A stretch of 64,000 bases of DNA, from positions 490,533 through 554,532 of the forward strand of contig VXBA01001836.1 in NCBI GenBank assembly GCA_013399895.1, given 5' to 3'. The position numbers and the translations under genes are program-made. Under the pieces are notes generated by a model. It searched no databases, was not told the DNA's origin, and was given only the letters and a program-made list of their open reading frames with translations. Below, piece after piece: positions 48,941 to 61,712 of this stretch. Source of the DNA: Serilophus lunatus. Lineage: Eukaryota > Chordata > Aves > Passeriformes > Eurylaimidae. Within the stretch, counting starts at the first letter, position 1, and each line of letters opens with the position of its first letter.

Positions 48941-51900
48941 GCTGCTATGATTTGATAAAGGAATTTTGAACAGGAATATATATCAACTGCGCTTTCAGGC
49001 CTTCTAACAACTACATGTAATATGCGAAATTACATGTAAATCATGGAACATAGTAGCATGGACAATCTATCATCGTACAAACATGTTCCACAGTCCACTC
49101 TTCTGGTAGAACACAATGGCGCCAAAGCAAATCACAAAAAGACAAAAGACAGAAAAAACCCTCAAAGATTATGGTAATAATAATAATAATAATTCTATTA
49201 TAGATATACTATTATGATAGTTGTTTTATTTAACATTGAAATAAGAAGTATTTATTTGCAGCATGATACAATGCAGACGGGGTTCAGTGAGATTCCATCT
49301 GCTGATTTCAGAGAGAAGAAGATTAGGTCGTTCTTTCCTATGCATGGAAGCCAGATAGCTGAGGCTGTTTGCTATTGTTTTTCTCAGCAATTTAATTTAC
49401 CAAAATCAAAACTGCGCCCATTTTTTGTAAGTCTTTGACTATCAGACACCAATGAAGTTTAGTCTTTCCTCAACTCCTCAGCTTCAAGTTAGCAGTAGCA
49501 AATACAAACAGCTGGAATGAAGCAGAAAACTGCATCCCCAAAGGAAAAGCCAAGCAAAATAATTACACATGTTTGTGAACACATCCTTCTGAGTGGGTAA
49601 TATGTATGTCCAAAATTCAATGTCCATGGAAGAGGAAATCTGTGTGCAGCCAAGACCCTTTGACTGCCTGACAGTGGGAAAACTCTTGGGAGGTGCCACC
49701 TTAACAGAATGCATGTCCTCCAAGGATTCTTGATGCAGGCAGAGGGACAGCTGTCCCTTTTCTTCCTTGGGGCCCTGTGACCTCATCCCTCCATGGTGAG
49801 ACCTTTGGGACATGCATGGGGTCAGTTCACAGCAGCACTATCTTCTGCAGCACTGTGGTATATCAAGTAAGATGAGATGAGTGCAGCATGAGAGTCTGGA
49901 CAGACACCCAGAAAACAGGCCCACTGCTCAGAACTGGAAGAAAAAGAAAGGACAAATGCAAAGCAGGTGGGGACTGGAAGCACATAGATTTAGGGCTGTG
50001 ACTCATGCCTGCAGATGGATTTAGCTAAGGCAGCCGCTGCCTCAGCTGTTTGCCCCAGTCCTCTGCCAAAGGTTATTCTGGGCCATCTGAAGGGATTGAG
50101 GACCCACTTGTGTCACGTATGGACAGGAGAAACTTCAGAGGCTGAGATAGCTCCAGGCAGGTACATCTCCTGCTCAGCCTCTTGGTTCTCCCCAACTGCC
50201 AGTGGGGAGCCAGAACCCCAGGTCACTACGGCACTACAGAAGGGCTGATGCCCCGAGCTGAACCCTTGTAAAAGCTCTATCAGGGATCATCACCTCTATC
50301 TAAAGAAAGATGGTGTTCAATAAACACTTTATTCCCTTTTTTAGAGGAGAGTAGCAAAATTTCTTAGAGGATTTTTGAAAGTATTGACTTTGAGAGATCA
50401 CAGTCTTTGGTATCCGCATCATAACACTCAAAGTGTTTTTACAAAATATGTCAGATGCTCAACATCTTATGAAAATAAGGCACTGTAAGTGCAAAAGAAG
50501 AGTGTCAATATATCCCCCAGAAGTAAGTGATGCCCCTGAACCTATATACTGTTTTCACATGATAACTGTACAGTCTGCAGAAGAGTGACACAAAAATCTG
50601 GCTCTCTTTGTACAGAGACAGCACACTATCTGTACCCAAAGGGAGAAAAGTGGTCAAAGAGTTTGGTCATGCCCTGTGTTCTTCCTTTGCCCCCATGTGT
50701 TTTGAGGTGATGAAGCACCTGTCTGGAGACACAGGTGAGGAGTGGTTTCCAGCTGCTGTGGAGTGGCCTTATTGGTATCCAGCCATTCTCTGGAGCAGAA
50801 GCTCTGTGAGAAGCAGCTGGTGCTGTGACTTTGTGCTCCCATGGTGGCTCAGGCATTGCACTGAGGCTGGGCCCCATGCTCCAGCACATGCTGCAGGCTC
50901 CCCAACAGACCCTTGGTCAGGTTTTGGGTGTGCAGAGCAAGCAGCCTGCCAGCAGATAGCTTTAAAAGCAAACACGGTTACACCTGCCTCAGCCTGGAGA
51001 CAGAGCCGTGGGCGACGGCAGGGTGGACATACCTTGCAGCTAGCTAATTCAAACATTTCATTATCTGAGGCTTTGGCAAGGCTTTTTAGGGCCTCCACTG
51101 CATTTTCCCTACCTAATCAAGCTGAAGGCTAGGCATAGACCTCACTGCCAAGGCAGAGTACCGAGTGTCCCAGACAATGGCTCCTTCTGGGCAACCCAGC
51201 CAGCTCTGCTAACAGGGACAGTCCGTTTTGGAGTGATGAATGCTATGTCATTGGCTGAAACTTGTTAGACACGCTGAATTCTCTCAACATGATCTCTTGA
51301 CAGAAGAGAACAGAATACAAGGAGGCTTGTATTTTCCTGCTAAAGCATTTGCAAAGAAACACAAAGCCCTAAGAAAGTACGCCTGCTGGTTCCTCGCCTG
51401 TGTTACCCACATTGAGCTCAGTGCTGACAGAGTTTGCTGAGATGTTGGGAAATAATGTGTTTTTGGAACACTAAAACTATCATTACCTCTGATTAAAACA
51501 ATCCAGCTCCCAGTTTGGTATAGCCATGATCACATACTGCTCTAAACATATATTCCAGCCACTCTACTTATGTTCCCAGTTTCATATCTGAAACCCACGA
51601 TTTCACAGAAGTCACTTTATGCACCTTGAGTGAAGCAACGTGAAATTACCTCCAATATGGGTCTGGAAATAGCCTTCCCCCCTCTTTTTCTTTACATCTT
51701 TGTGCAAGTGTGTATTCACAAGTGTGTATGTTCTTGAGTTGACATCTATTAAAGACTGATCTCATTTGTGTCAAACATGCCACCTACAGGGAGCATTTTG
51801 GAGCAGTCAAGTTACAGGAGATAGATAAAAAAGAAGAAGAGGTAATGAATATGGAGTGTAAATGCCTTAGCAAAGTAATGGAGACATGTACTAACAGCAA

Positions 51901-54900
51901 GTGAAATTTGACCTTCTGGCTGAAAACCTGATAGCAAACCAATTGGAGAACTTCAGAAAATTGGATCAGCCTCAATGGGCACAGAGTAAACATTGGGAGT
52001 GCAATACAGTCTTATTAAACATAATGCACATTTAATGCATAATTTTATTGCAACCAATTTCATGCTACTGCCTTAAATGAGTCTGGGTCTACTTCGACTG
52101 TAGCAGTCCACTACCATTAGTGCCTCTTAGAAGAATTGCAAGGCCAGTAAACTATCACTGGTCTGATCTCTCCCTTAGCCCATACTTTCTGCTTCATAAA
52201 CTCTCCCAGCTCCCACAGCTTGTAGTGAGATCTTGTCTTCGTTCAGTACGCAGCTTTTGAAACACTAAACTGTTTTGGCAAGTCTTCACAGATGGGAATG
52301 TTACAACATTTCCATTTTATGCTGGTGCAGTAAAGCAGTGAACCTTTGCAGCTATAGATCAGTCAGCTGAATCCCAGCCGTACCACAGGAGTTCCTGGAA
52401 CCTATACAATCAGACCGGTGCCGAAGATTTCTCAAACACAGCAGGCAAAATCCTATTTTTCTAAGTGACAGCAATAGTGTTTGCCCTCTGATAGGAACAA
52501 GGAACAAGGAAAACAAATGATGCTGAGTGCTAAGAAAGTGAGTAGACCCCCTCACAGTCTGGTAGAGTATGGCTGGATTAGTACATACGGAAACAGCAAA
52601 GAAGGAACAAGAGGTGTTTAATTTATATTATCAGAGTACAAAGACCCATACCCTGAGTTTCCAGTAACTGCTTGCTGAAGGTATTTGCAGACTGTAGAAT
52701 TTTTACCTTCACCTTTCAGAAATACCAGTAAAGGAGATGTTTCAACATCAGCCTGGGATTTTCCAGGTGAAAAATACATCCTGTGTATAGTTGAGTTTGG
52801 ATCTTCAACACACTTGAGTTCCAGGTTGAGTCCAGAAACATGATCTGAGCCCATCCTTTTGTTTTTTGTCACAGTAAGCTGCTAATAACATCTGCAGAAC
52901 AGGGCTGCTGGAGCTCTCTGCAGGGGTCCTGTTTGCTAGGCACCACACACATATGTACACAAGAGATATCTCTTGCCCTGACAAGCTTTAGGATTTCAGC
53001 TAGTAGCGAGATGCAGCACAGCGGTGATACACACAGAGGAGTGAAAGAGGCGACCACTGTTGTCATCAAGTGGTACAATATCATGAATCAAGCCTTCAGT
53101 GATAGTGAAATAACACATTAGCTGCCTTTGATTCACATACTGATTTTTCAAGCCCTTCCTCCTCTGATCACAACAGCTACTGTGAAATTCTTCATTCATA
53201 GCCTGAGGATGGTAACTGTGGATCACTAGAAAGATTCCTGGAGTCCTGATATCAGGATGGTCTGGAGCATACAGGAGTGCCTGAGTTCAGCCCTGAAGTA
53301 CAGCATGCTTCTATTGATGTTACACTACAAAAGTAATCTCTGCTGTCCTGTTCATTTGGACAATGAAAGGCTTTTCAGGACATACCAGAGCTGGACCTAA
53401 TATTTTGCATTCCCATAGACTTATCTGGCTGTCTTGTGGTTTTGTGGCATATTGAATTTTACTGCCTTTAGCAGACAGAGCAAACTGGATACCTTTTCTA
53501 AAACTCCATGCATATGGTGGACCTTGAATTTCACCTGACCATCCAAGTGGCACAGAAAACCTTTGTAGGTAGGCTCAGTAATGGGTGCATTCTTCAAAGC
53601 ACGTATATGATTCCAATAAAAAGACACAGATTATATCCCTGAACACAGGTAAATGCTTTGCACACTTATGGAATGATGAATTATGGAAAAAGACACTATA
53701 GATAATTCTTTTGTTGCCATTTTCTCTGAATCAGATTCTGAAGATATGTATCTGATTGTGAACATACTTGAAAACTGTTAGTGTTTAAAACAAAAAATTA
53801 TACAAAAAGTCTTAATTATCTCTAGCTCTAAATAGCATTTAATTAGCAACCCAGAAGCATTTACAATGGTAGCACATGAATAATTCCGGAGGGGAAAAAT
53901 AAGAAAATGAAATACTTCAGCATCAGTCTCTCCAGGATTTGTAGATTAGGAAGAAAAATAATTTTAAAAAAATTGAAAAGCCTTTTGATGCTTTCATGTC
54001 AGATTGTAGGATTTACAGCTGGTGTGCTAGATGTAGCCTGTAACCTCATGCCACATGTCCATGCACATGTTATTTTGAGGGGAGTGACAGCCAAGAGGTG
54101 GAAAGTGTACCGCTGGACTTCAGTTGAGGGATGTGCAAATGGGAATCCACCAACTGCAGGAGCAAAAAGTTAGTTTGGCCTCCAGCTAGGAAGGATTTCA
54201 CTATTCCTTCTTGAAGTCAGCCTCAATTTCAAAAGGATAGAAGGTGCCCAGCTAGTCATATATCTACTTATACACACAAATTCACAGCACATTCATGCAG
54301 GCAGACTCACAGCTGGAAAGAGACAGGCAAAGACAAGGCTCCAACTTTTCACCTGAGAAATTCCTTCCTTTCCTGCACAGAAACATGGGGGGCAAGGATG
54401 CTCGAAAGCTCTTCAAGGCCTCTCACAGAAAGAGATGGTTCTCCAAAAGATAGAAACTGTTTCAGGCAAGTACACACAACTGCCTACTCACTAACAAATG
54501 AGGCTTTCTCAGGGTCCTCCCAAGCCAGGACGGCATACAGCTGTTTAAGGTTGACAGGTGAACTGTGGGACCTCTGTCTGAATAACCTTGTCCAACTCTG
54601 TAGAAGACCTGTTGGAAAACTGCAACTTTACATTTGCTAAGAAATGCTGGCAGATTTCATGTCACCCATCTCCAGTTGAAATAAAATCTGGAAATTACCT
54701 ACAAAATGAAGGGCGTTTTGAATAGTGTTCCAGAAATATCAAACTGACCTTGCTGTAGAAAACATCTGCCAGTTGTAGTCATATGTTTAAATAGACAAGC
54801 CAGGTGCAGTTGGAAAAAAGCAGAAAATATTTCCACTCTTAAAACTTTCCTTTATGTTTGAAATACTTCAAAGCTAAGAACGACTTCTCTGAGCCAAATC

Positions 54901-57415
54901 AGATATGTCTTTGTTAGACCATCTCTGACAGAGAAGTTAATTGGAAACTATAAACTTTCTTTTGCTTATGTCCTGAGACTATCAGAGTTGCAGTAAAGCT
55001 ATCCCTTATGGGTATGTTTCTTTTTGGTCTTACACCTTTGACCACTACAAAAACAGTTCATTTTTTTAAAAAAAATCTAACCTTTCAAGTTGATCACAGC
55101 AACATCTTCCAAACTAAAAACAATTGTAATGGAAAATCATCAACAGATTTTTTTATATCGCTATTCTATTGATAAGATATTTCTTTTAACAATGGGTGGT
55201 TAAATCGTCTTCTACTGGTGTATCTCATACTTGTAATTTATTATATTCTTTGTTAGTTCTGTTACAGCTGCACCTGGAGACAGATATCTCCACCAACTCA
55301 ACAAACTAAAAAAACCTGAAAAAACCCCCAAACCAAACAAATAAGCAAAAAAGGTTTGTGTAGTTTTATATTCTGCAACAGGGAATTTCCATGGCTTGCT
55401 TTCTCCTGAAAACACAAATCAATAGAAATCAGCACTTGTAAAAGAATAGCACACAGCAAACAGTTACATTGCTGAATTCTTTGTAAATCTTATGAGACTT
55501 GCTGCCATGGGATGTTCAAGAGGGAGATGTAGTTTTAAGGGAAATCTGCCTTCCATCCCTGCTCAGGACAGAAGGGCATGGTGAAGATGATTACACCTCA
55601 GGCTGTTAGCCAGGGTCCAAGCCTTTCTTTCCATGTTATGGTTTCTCATGTACAGGCAGTGATAATTCAGCATCATGAAAAAACATAAATTGCCAGATAG
55701 GCAATGCTGAGATGAAAGGAACATTATCTTTTACAGCAGTCCAAGACTCTGAACTTTTATGACTTTCTACAAGAAGTAACCAGAAACGACATAACTGTTC
55801 TTGCACTTTTCTAATTTCTATTCCAATTTACTGTAAGCCTGGTGTGATAAGACCAAAAATGTATTTTAGCTGTGGGCAGGTTTTAAGACCACATTGTTCT
55901 AAACCCCTGAAAATCAGGATTCTTGATAGAAACTCTGATAAACCCTAAAGTCTGACTGCATTATTAGGAGAAGCTATCATATAGAAAATTTAATAAAGAT
56001 TTCAAATGTTCCTTCTTTGTCCTAAAGCCGTTATTCACTTCTAAAGGACTGTAAATCATGGAAAGTCTCAGAAGGCTTTAATTTGAAATATATATATATA
56101 TATATAACCCTAAACAAATCAAGAAATTTAATACCAGAAACTAAATTCCTTCTCTCTCTATCCTGTCCCTTGCTTTAAAATACAAAACTCACTTAAATAA
56201 GAAAGGTGGATGTTTAAACACATCTGCCATAATGGAGCAGTAAATCAAGTCCTCTATGTGAAGCGAACTAGAGGGGCTGTCCATTAGAGAAGATATGGTC
56301 CAGTGACTCAATAAATAGATGCAGGAGGAGGAGGAGGGTCTGTTCCTAGCCTCTCAGCTAGCTCATGGAGTAGTGTAGTGTAGTAGCAAATTAATTTTCC
56401 TCTTTTAAGCTCAATTTTCTCCTTTCACTGTGCTGTGAACTCCTTTGGGCAAGGCAATATGTCTTGGCTCAGCTATGCAGGAAGAGACTTACCAGTTCCC
56501 TAGAACTGCTGGAGAAATGGGATGTCTCTGCATCAGTCACTTTGCCGCTGATCTCCCATTGTGCATTTCCCACTCCTGCTCTGCTGGCTTCCTTTCAGCA
56601 CCATAGTAATCTGGTGGTGCTTTGGACATGAGGCATATCCACATCTGGCTGGGAGGCAGAAATTGCTAACAGAGAAAAAAACCCCAAAACTGGTGACTGT
56701 GATTTCGAGAGATTCATGCTTAATGTTATGCGATTTCAGCTGAAGGGAATGTCCTTGCTTGGAGAAAAGCCCTGCACCGAGTCCTGTGGTGTTTGTGAAG
56801 GACAAAAGAGGAGAGGATTTCATCCTGGGGAAACTACACTGATGGATTGTAACCAGATCACCATGGACATGTGTAAAAATAGCATGGACACAAAGAAAAT
56901 CAGGTGGTATTGGCAGTCACTCCTCAGGAGAAGCTCGGGACTGTCCAAGTTCTCAGACTGTTTTTTTCTCTGCACAGAGGCAGCAGAAGCTGCCATCATC
57001 TGGGCAGTTGTGACAGCCTTGCCTGATGCTTTTCACACTGAATTGCACAAACAGCATCTGGGAAAGGAAAATGACCTCCAGGAGAGGTGAAACCCTCTGG
57101 CTCCAAAGAGATGGCACTCATTTCCACCCCAAGAGGATTTGGCCCGCCCTACCCAGCATGGAGGGGGAAACCAAAACACACATCCACCCGTTGGATGGCT
57201 GGAGCTCAAGTCACCATTTGCCTGTCTGGAGTGGGATAATTTGTCAGACACCAGCTGCTGCAAGCTCTGTCCTCTTGGGCACTCTTGTTATTGTGTTACA
57301 GCCTGCCTGAAGAATGTGAGATGTCGCAGAAGGGAAAATGATTGCAATCTTCTTTGCTCAAATAATCCAAGGACTTTTTTTCTGTGAGACCCTCTGCTGT
57401 GCACGTTGTCTCCAT
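48941..57415. other. Gene-free DNA, longest chance ORF, small microsatellites
   Basis: (TAA)n at 49174-49193 and (AT)n at about 56088-56106. An A/C tract lies at 55309-55350. The window's longest open frame (50608-51132, 174 codons, starting at a TTG) has no domain, no splice support and no recognised homologue. Nothing else supported. Confidence 0.45.
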
Positions 57416-57420
57416 AAGTT

Positions 57421-57690
57421 GATCGCCAGTGTTAGGAAGGGAAGGGGGGTGTGGGGGAATAGAAAAGGAGAGGGAGAAGAAGTAGAAGAAGAGGAAAAAA
57501 CCCGGCTGGCAATGCTGGGGAAGCGCTTTTGTGACCACACAAAGAGATTTAAGACCGGATGGAAGTGGTCCCCCCGCTCACTCGCTCCCTTGTCGCGTCT
57601 CCTCTGTCTCTGAAAGAGTTACTCAGGAGGATTTCAAGGGTAGGTTTCTAGAGCGACACCATGTCTAATTATGTACGAGACGGAATGAAA
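57421..57690 (+). promoter_or_regulatory. Local CpG cluster, candidate promoter or first exon
   Basis: Eleven CpGs fall in about 270 bp, including GTCGCGTC near 57592-57599, against CpG-poor surroundings. A G/A-rich tract (about 57436-57500) precedes it. On the plus strand TTTCAAGG followed by GTAGGT (around 57632-57645) is a plausible splice donor that could end a non-coding first exon. No TATA box or long ORF is tied to it. It could equally be a CpG-retaining conserved element or a remnant of a mobile element. Confidence 0.28.
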
Positions 57691-59888
57691 AGGTGTAGGC
57701 CTGTCTTTCCAGCTCAGAAAAAAATGTGGTGTCCTGCGAATAAGAAATGAACAGACTGACCTTTTCAGAGCTGCTGAAAGAGAAAACCAGATGTATTCCT
57801 CAAGAGTCACTATGACTGAAGGGTGATAAAGGCTTGCATTGTGCACTTGAATAAAAGGAAAGCTAACCAGAAAACAGCAGCTGATAATAGTCAGGCCAGG
57901 CTGTGCTATTGTCCAAGGCACAAATGTTCAGCATTGGCCTAGACCACACTGCTGGTATATACAGCACAGACTTGGGGAAGAAATTAAAAAGAGAGGGGGG
58001 AGGCAGCTTTTTTATTCCTGCTACCTACATGAGATTGTGTGAAACTGCTAGCAGTTATAAGGCCACAGAGGAAGAAAATGATCTGGGATCTTTTCCCCAC
58101 CACACACAAACACAAACATTCACACACTCCATTTCTAGCATTATGTTCCTGTAAGATCTGAATCTAACCATCTGCCAAATGAATAGACAAAACCCAGCTT
58201 GTCTTCCAGTGTTCAGATGCAAGGGGGTGGACAAAGAGGAAGCATCAGACTGGTGGAAGAGGCTGGGGCTTTCTGCAAAACAGAGGTCTCCAGTGCTCAG
58301 GTCAACCAGCTAGAAACAACACCAGCCTTAATTAAGAACCACAGGCTGGGTGAGGAGCATTTGAAAGGTGTGATTATCCCCCAACCCAGGCAGGACTCTG
58401 ACACCACCATAAAACTCAGAGAAGAGACAGGGGTAGGAGACAGAAAAAAGAATGGAAACAATGGAAACAAGTGTTTTGTGAGAAAAGGGTGAAAAAAAAA
58501 ACCCAAACAGAAAAAAAAAAACCTCAGAGAGCAAATTCCATCCCCCCGACTTGGGGAACAAACTGGCTGCTCCCTGGGCAGGAGCCACTTGCTCCAAACC
58601 CTGTGACCATGACCTCTCTGGATTATTCAGCATCACAGACCTGCCAAAGAGTCTTTCAGACACTTGTGAATGTCATGCCATTGTTTGAGAAGCAAGGCTG
58701 GGTCTGAGCAAGCAGATCTTGCCCATTGGAGTTTGTTATTTTTAGAGTGGGCATGATAAGCTTCTGCCAGGCACCATCAACAGCCAACCACGTCCATGCA
58801 AAAGTGTAAATCAACCTCTGTGCTCGCTGGAAGACCTTGATTTTCTTATTCAAATGTTCTCTGAAATAACAGTTTTGGGGTTATAATCTGTGAATGTGGT
58901 GGAAAAGGGGTTCTCTTCTTCTCTCTGCTCTTCCAGAAACAACAGACATGCAAAGGGCCTTCTGGCTTTGGGTTCTGTTGGTTATTTTTTTTGTTGAGTA
59001 TTTTTTTTTCTCCACAGTGTTGGTTTTGTCCTTTACAAAATTAGTTCAAGGAGATTTTATTGCTGGCAACAGGCACTGAGGGCTGGCCTGGTGCTTTTCT
59101 GCAGAAGATGAGACAGTGTGTTCCCACCTCAAAGTGCCGCAGTTTGGCCGTCAGAAGATGAGGTGGAGTTTGCTTCCTGGCTACTGCAGTGTGACCTTGG
59201 GTGCATCCCTTCACCTCTCCCTGCCCGTCCCCATTGTCTCAGGACAGTGTACTTCTAGGGAATTCCTCCAGAGCTGGAGGTGACTGTCATAGTGCATATA
59301 GCTCCTAGCACAGCAAAATGCATTATTTCAACAGGATGGAGCAGCTGTTTGTATAAGGAATTAATTATACCCACTGCTACCAGATACAAGTCCTGCGTTC
59401 ATCAGTGAGGCAAAGAAACATGGGCTTAAAGGAGAAGCACGAGAGAGAGGACACAGGTATGTGCCAGCTGTGAAATCAGACAGGAGTGGGTCTATTTCCT
59501 TCCACTCTGCCTTCCCGATGTGTTTCAGCCCAAACTTGGGAAAATGACCCCAGGGAGCAGGCTATTTTGAGGCTTCTGGGCTGTGACTTTTCTGCTGTGA
59601 TTACCCTGGAGGCATCTAATTAGTAGCAGTAGGGCTCCCTTTTCTTTCTGATCTCTGCAAGGAACCGTACTGAGAAGCTACCAACTCATCTCATGCTGTA
59701 CCCACAAGACCTGTACAAGCTCCCTGGCCAGTTAGCTTCATTCCTTCCATGTCAACAAAAGTAGGAGAAATTTGGGGGGTGGAGTAGATGGACAGGAGGA
59801 GAGAGAAAGTGATTCACAGGGAAATAATGCATTCCTGCCATACATTCAGAGAATTAAACAGCACATGTATACACACATGCACACACAC
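57691..59888. other. Gene-free DNA, possible 3' UTR in its right part
   Basis: If the minus-strand exon candidate at 59889-60115 is real, about 59040-59888 would be its 3' UTR. Otherwise nothing is recognised beyond an A/C-rich stretch at 58490-58532 and T-rich runs at about 58984-59012. Confidence 0.4.
59056..59061 (-). terminator. Candidate polyadenylation signal (AATAAA on minus strand)
   Basis: First AATAAA I noticed on the minus strand beyond the stop codon at 59889, about 830 nt away. It is compatible with a last exon there, but a chance match is quite possible. Confidence 0.2.
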
Positions 59889-60115
59889 TCATGAGGCTGA
59901 GGAAACAGTCTGAATAACTTTCAAAAGGCTTGCTGCATCTTGCTCCATGAGTGGGTAATGCTTGGCTATTTCTAAGAGACAGACATTAAAATCTGCAGCA
60001 CAGTCATTTAGAATTTCAAAGGATTCTTCTTCAGGGGGTGGAATACAAAAGACACCACAGTTATTCACATAATACAAGCAAGATTGGGGAAACAGCAGCA
60101 TGCCATTAGGTAAGA
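59889..60115 (-). CDS. Exon-like block, possible last coding exon of an unidentified gene
   Basis: On the minus strand GGTTTTCTGTTCAG forms a plausible acceptor just before 60115. One frame (starting after two bases of a split codon) then stays open for 74 codons to TGA at 59889, and the other two frames stop early. It starts LPNGMLLFPQS and has an acidic centre, PPPEEESFEILNDCAADF, followed by a helix-like tail EQDAASLLKVIQTV. The composition looks like real protein, possibly the end of a helical-repeat protein, but I recognise no family. A possible upstream exon at 60811-60871 ends in the matching phase. An open frame of this length is not significant alone, so confidence is modest. Confidence 0.27.
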
Positions 60116-60810
60116 CTGAACAGAAAACCTTTCTGGAGGAACCTAAGATCTATTAATTCAAAGTAAAGAAGTGACCCTAAAAATTTCTTGTATCATATCT
60201 GTGTAGATGTGTGTAAATATATGTGTATACATTTAGAGATATCTTTGTGCAGCTATGTTTTATACACCACTTGGAGAAGAGCTTGAGAGAGGATCTGAAA
60301 CGTGTACTGTGGTGCAGACAAGAAAAGGAGGGGAAAAAATATATATTCAAAATACATCACACATCATCCACGCATCTACACAAACATGCTCACATTTCTT
60401 TCACCGTGAGCTTTGGGTGTCAATCAGCAGAGAACAAACAGCAAAATGAAAACCAGGAGCTCCTTCTGTTGAGGTTTTATGATAACGTCCTCCAACATTT
60501 CCCTGTTTTTGTTTTCAATGTGCTAAACTAACTGCATGGCTGGAGCAGCAAAGAATGCAAAGCTCACACATGTAAAGCATTGTGTCCTCTGACATACTAT
60601 TACACAGAAGGCTCACAGTTCCCCCCCTCTCCCTCCCCTTCCTGGTGTTGATGAATTACATGAGATGAATATCACAGATCTGGGTTTTTTAAACCGTGAG
60701 CCTAGGCAGCAACAACGACTGCAAAGCAGACACCGTTGTCTGAACCTCTATTGTTTCTATTTCGGGAGCACATTGAGTGATTAGTTTGGGTAACAGTAAC
60801 ATCACATTAC

Positions 60811-60871
60811 CTTCTACAGGCTGGAAACGTCTTTTAAAACAGAGGCAATGCTGAAGCCATGTGATACAATA
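60811..60871 (-). CDS. Candidate 61-nt internal exon, phase-compatible with 59889-60115
   Basis: A good pyrimidine-rich acceptor (GGCTCTGTCTACAG) precedes 60871 on the minus strand, and GTAGAAG followed by GTAATG gives a plausible donor at 60811. The frame starting at the first base encodes about 20 residues beginning YCITWLQHC and leaves one base, which joins the two-base start of the block at 59889-60115. Phase agreement has a one-in-three chance of being accidental. No homologue recognised. Confidence 0.17.
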
Positions 60872-61194
60872 CTGTAGACAGAGCCAAGTGGAATACATCA
60901 AAGAGTGCCTTGATGCAGATGTTTCATGCAGAAGAAAATTAGGTCAGAGACCACTTCAATTTCAGCTTCTGCCAGGCTTGTTTGAGAGCTTCCAGTGAAT
61001 TCCTAATGAATAGCTTCTAGGGCACTTTTCTCTCATTCAGTCACAAACTGCCACAGCCAGATGAGCTTTCCATGTGGAATTTTTTCTCATTATTTAAAAT
61101 ACTAATACTTTGTGTTCACAGATTCCAGAATCTTCCTTACAACAATAGCAACAACTCCCCCTCCTGCATCTCCACCTCCCTACCTTCTCTGCCC

Positions 61195-61206
61195 NNNNNN
61201 NNNNNN
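61195..61206. other. Assembly gap (12 N) next to a G-rich tract
   Basis: Twelve unresolved bases followed at once by TGGGTGGGGGTGGGG (61207-61221), a G-quadruplex-like run set. Frames crossing the gap are artefacts. Confidence 0.98.
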
Positions 61207-61625
61207 TGGGTGGGGGTGGGGAGCACACCAAAAAAACCCCAAATAAACAAAAAAACCACCAAACCCCAAAATGCAGCCTTTTACCAATTTTACATGGTAG
61301 ATAAATACTTGGTAATAGTCCTTCACAAATGTATGGCTTTTTGCATCTTGATTTTTTTTTAAATGGCAAAGAACAAGATGCTTTAAAGATGTTTTCACAG
61401 CCTGTGCACATCTCAGCTGGCTCCGCCTGCTGTAGCCATTGGCCCTTTCCACTTCCAAAAGGAGAGCAGAGGCTGCCTCAGACCAGCACACAGTGAGCCT
61501 ACACAAAGCCTTCTGAACTTCTATTGAAGCACCCATCCATCTCTCTCCTGAGCTCATTCCCCTTTTGTGAGCAGCTTTGTGGACCTCTTTTGAACATCTC
61601 AACCAAAAAAAGTGAATGTGCTCAC

Positions 61626-61712
61626 TAAGCAGTTTAGATCAGGCTCTTCTTTAAAGCTGACTGTAAGCTGAGCAGAATATCTTCTGATTCCATATATGGC
61701 ATCCACCAGGGA
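61626..61712 (-). CDS. Candidate 87-nt exon, frame uncertain
   Basis: The minus strand has an acceptor ending CTAACCTTGCAG before 61712 and a donor CTTA/GTGAGC at 61626. In phase 0 it reads 29 codons starting SLVDAIYGIRRY and would join the 61-nt candidate at 60811-60871. In a second frame it reads PWWMPYMESEDILLSLQS and stops at 61634. Both readings look protein-like, which shows how weak such impressions are. Confidence 0.15.

Noticed and set aside
50608..51132. Longest open frame (174 codons, plus strand)
   Set aside because: Starts at TTG, has no recognisable domain, no splice sites and no polyadenylation context. A frame of this length is near the expected maximum by chance in 64 kb.
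61094..61602. Minus-strand frames of 105 and 140 codons across the gap
   Set aside because: They pass through unresolved N bases and low-complexity sequence.
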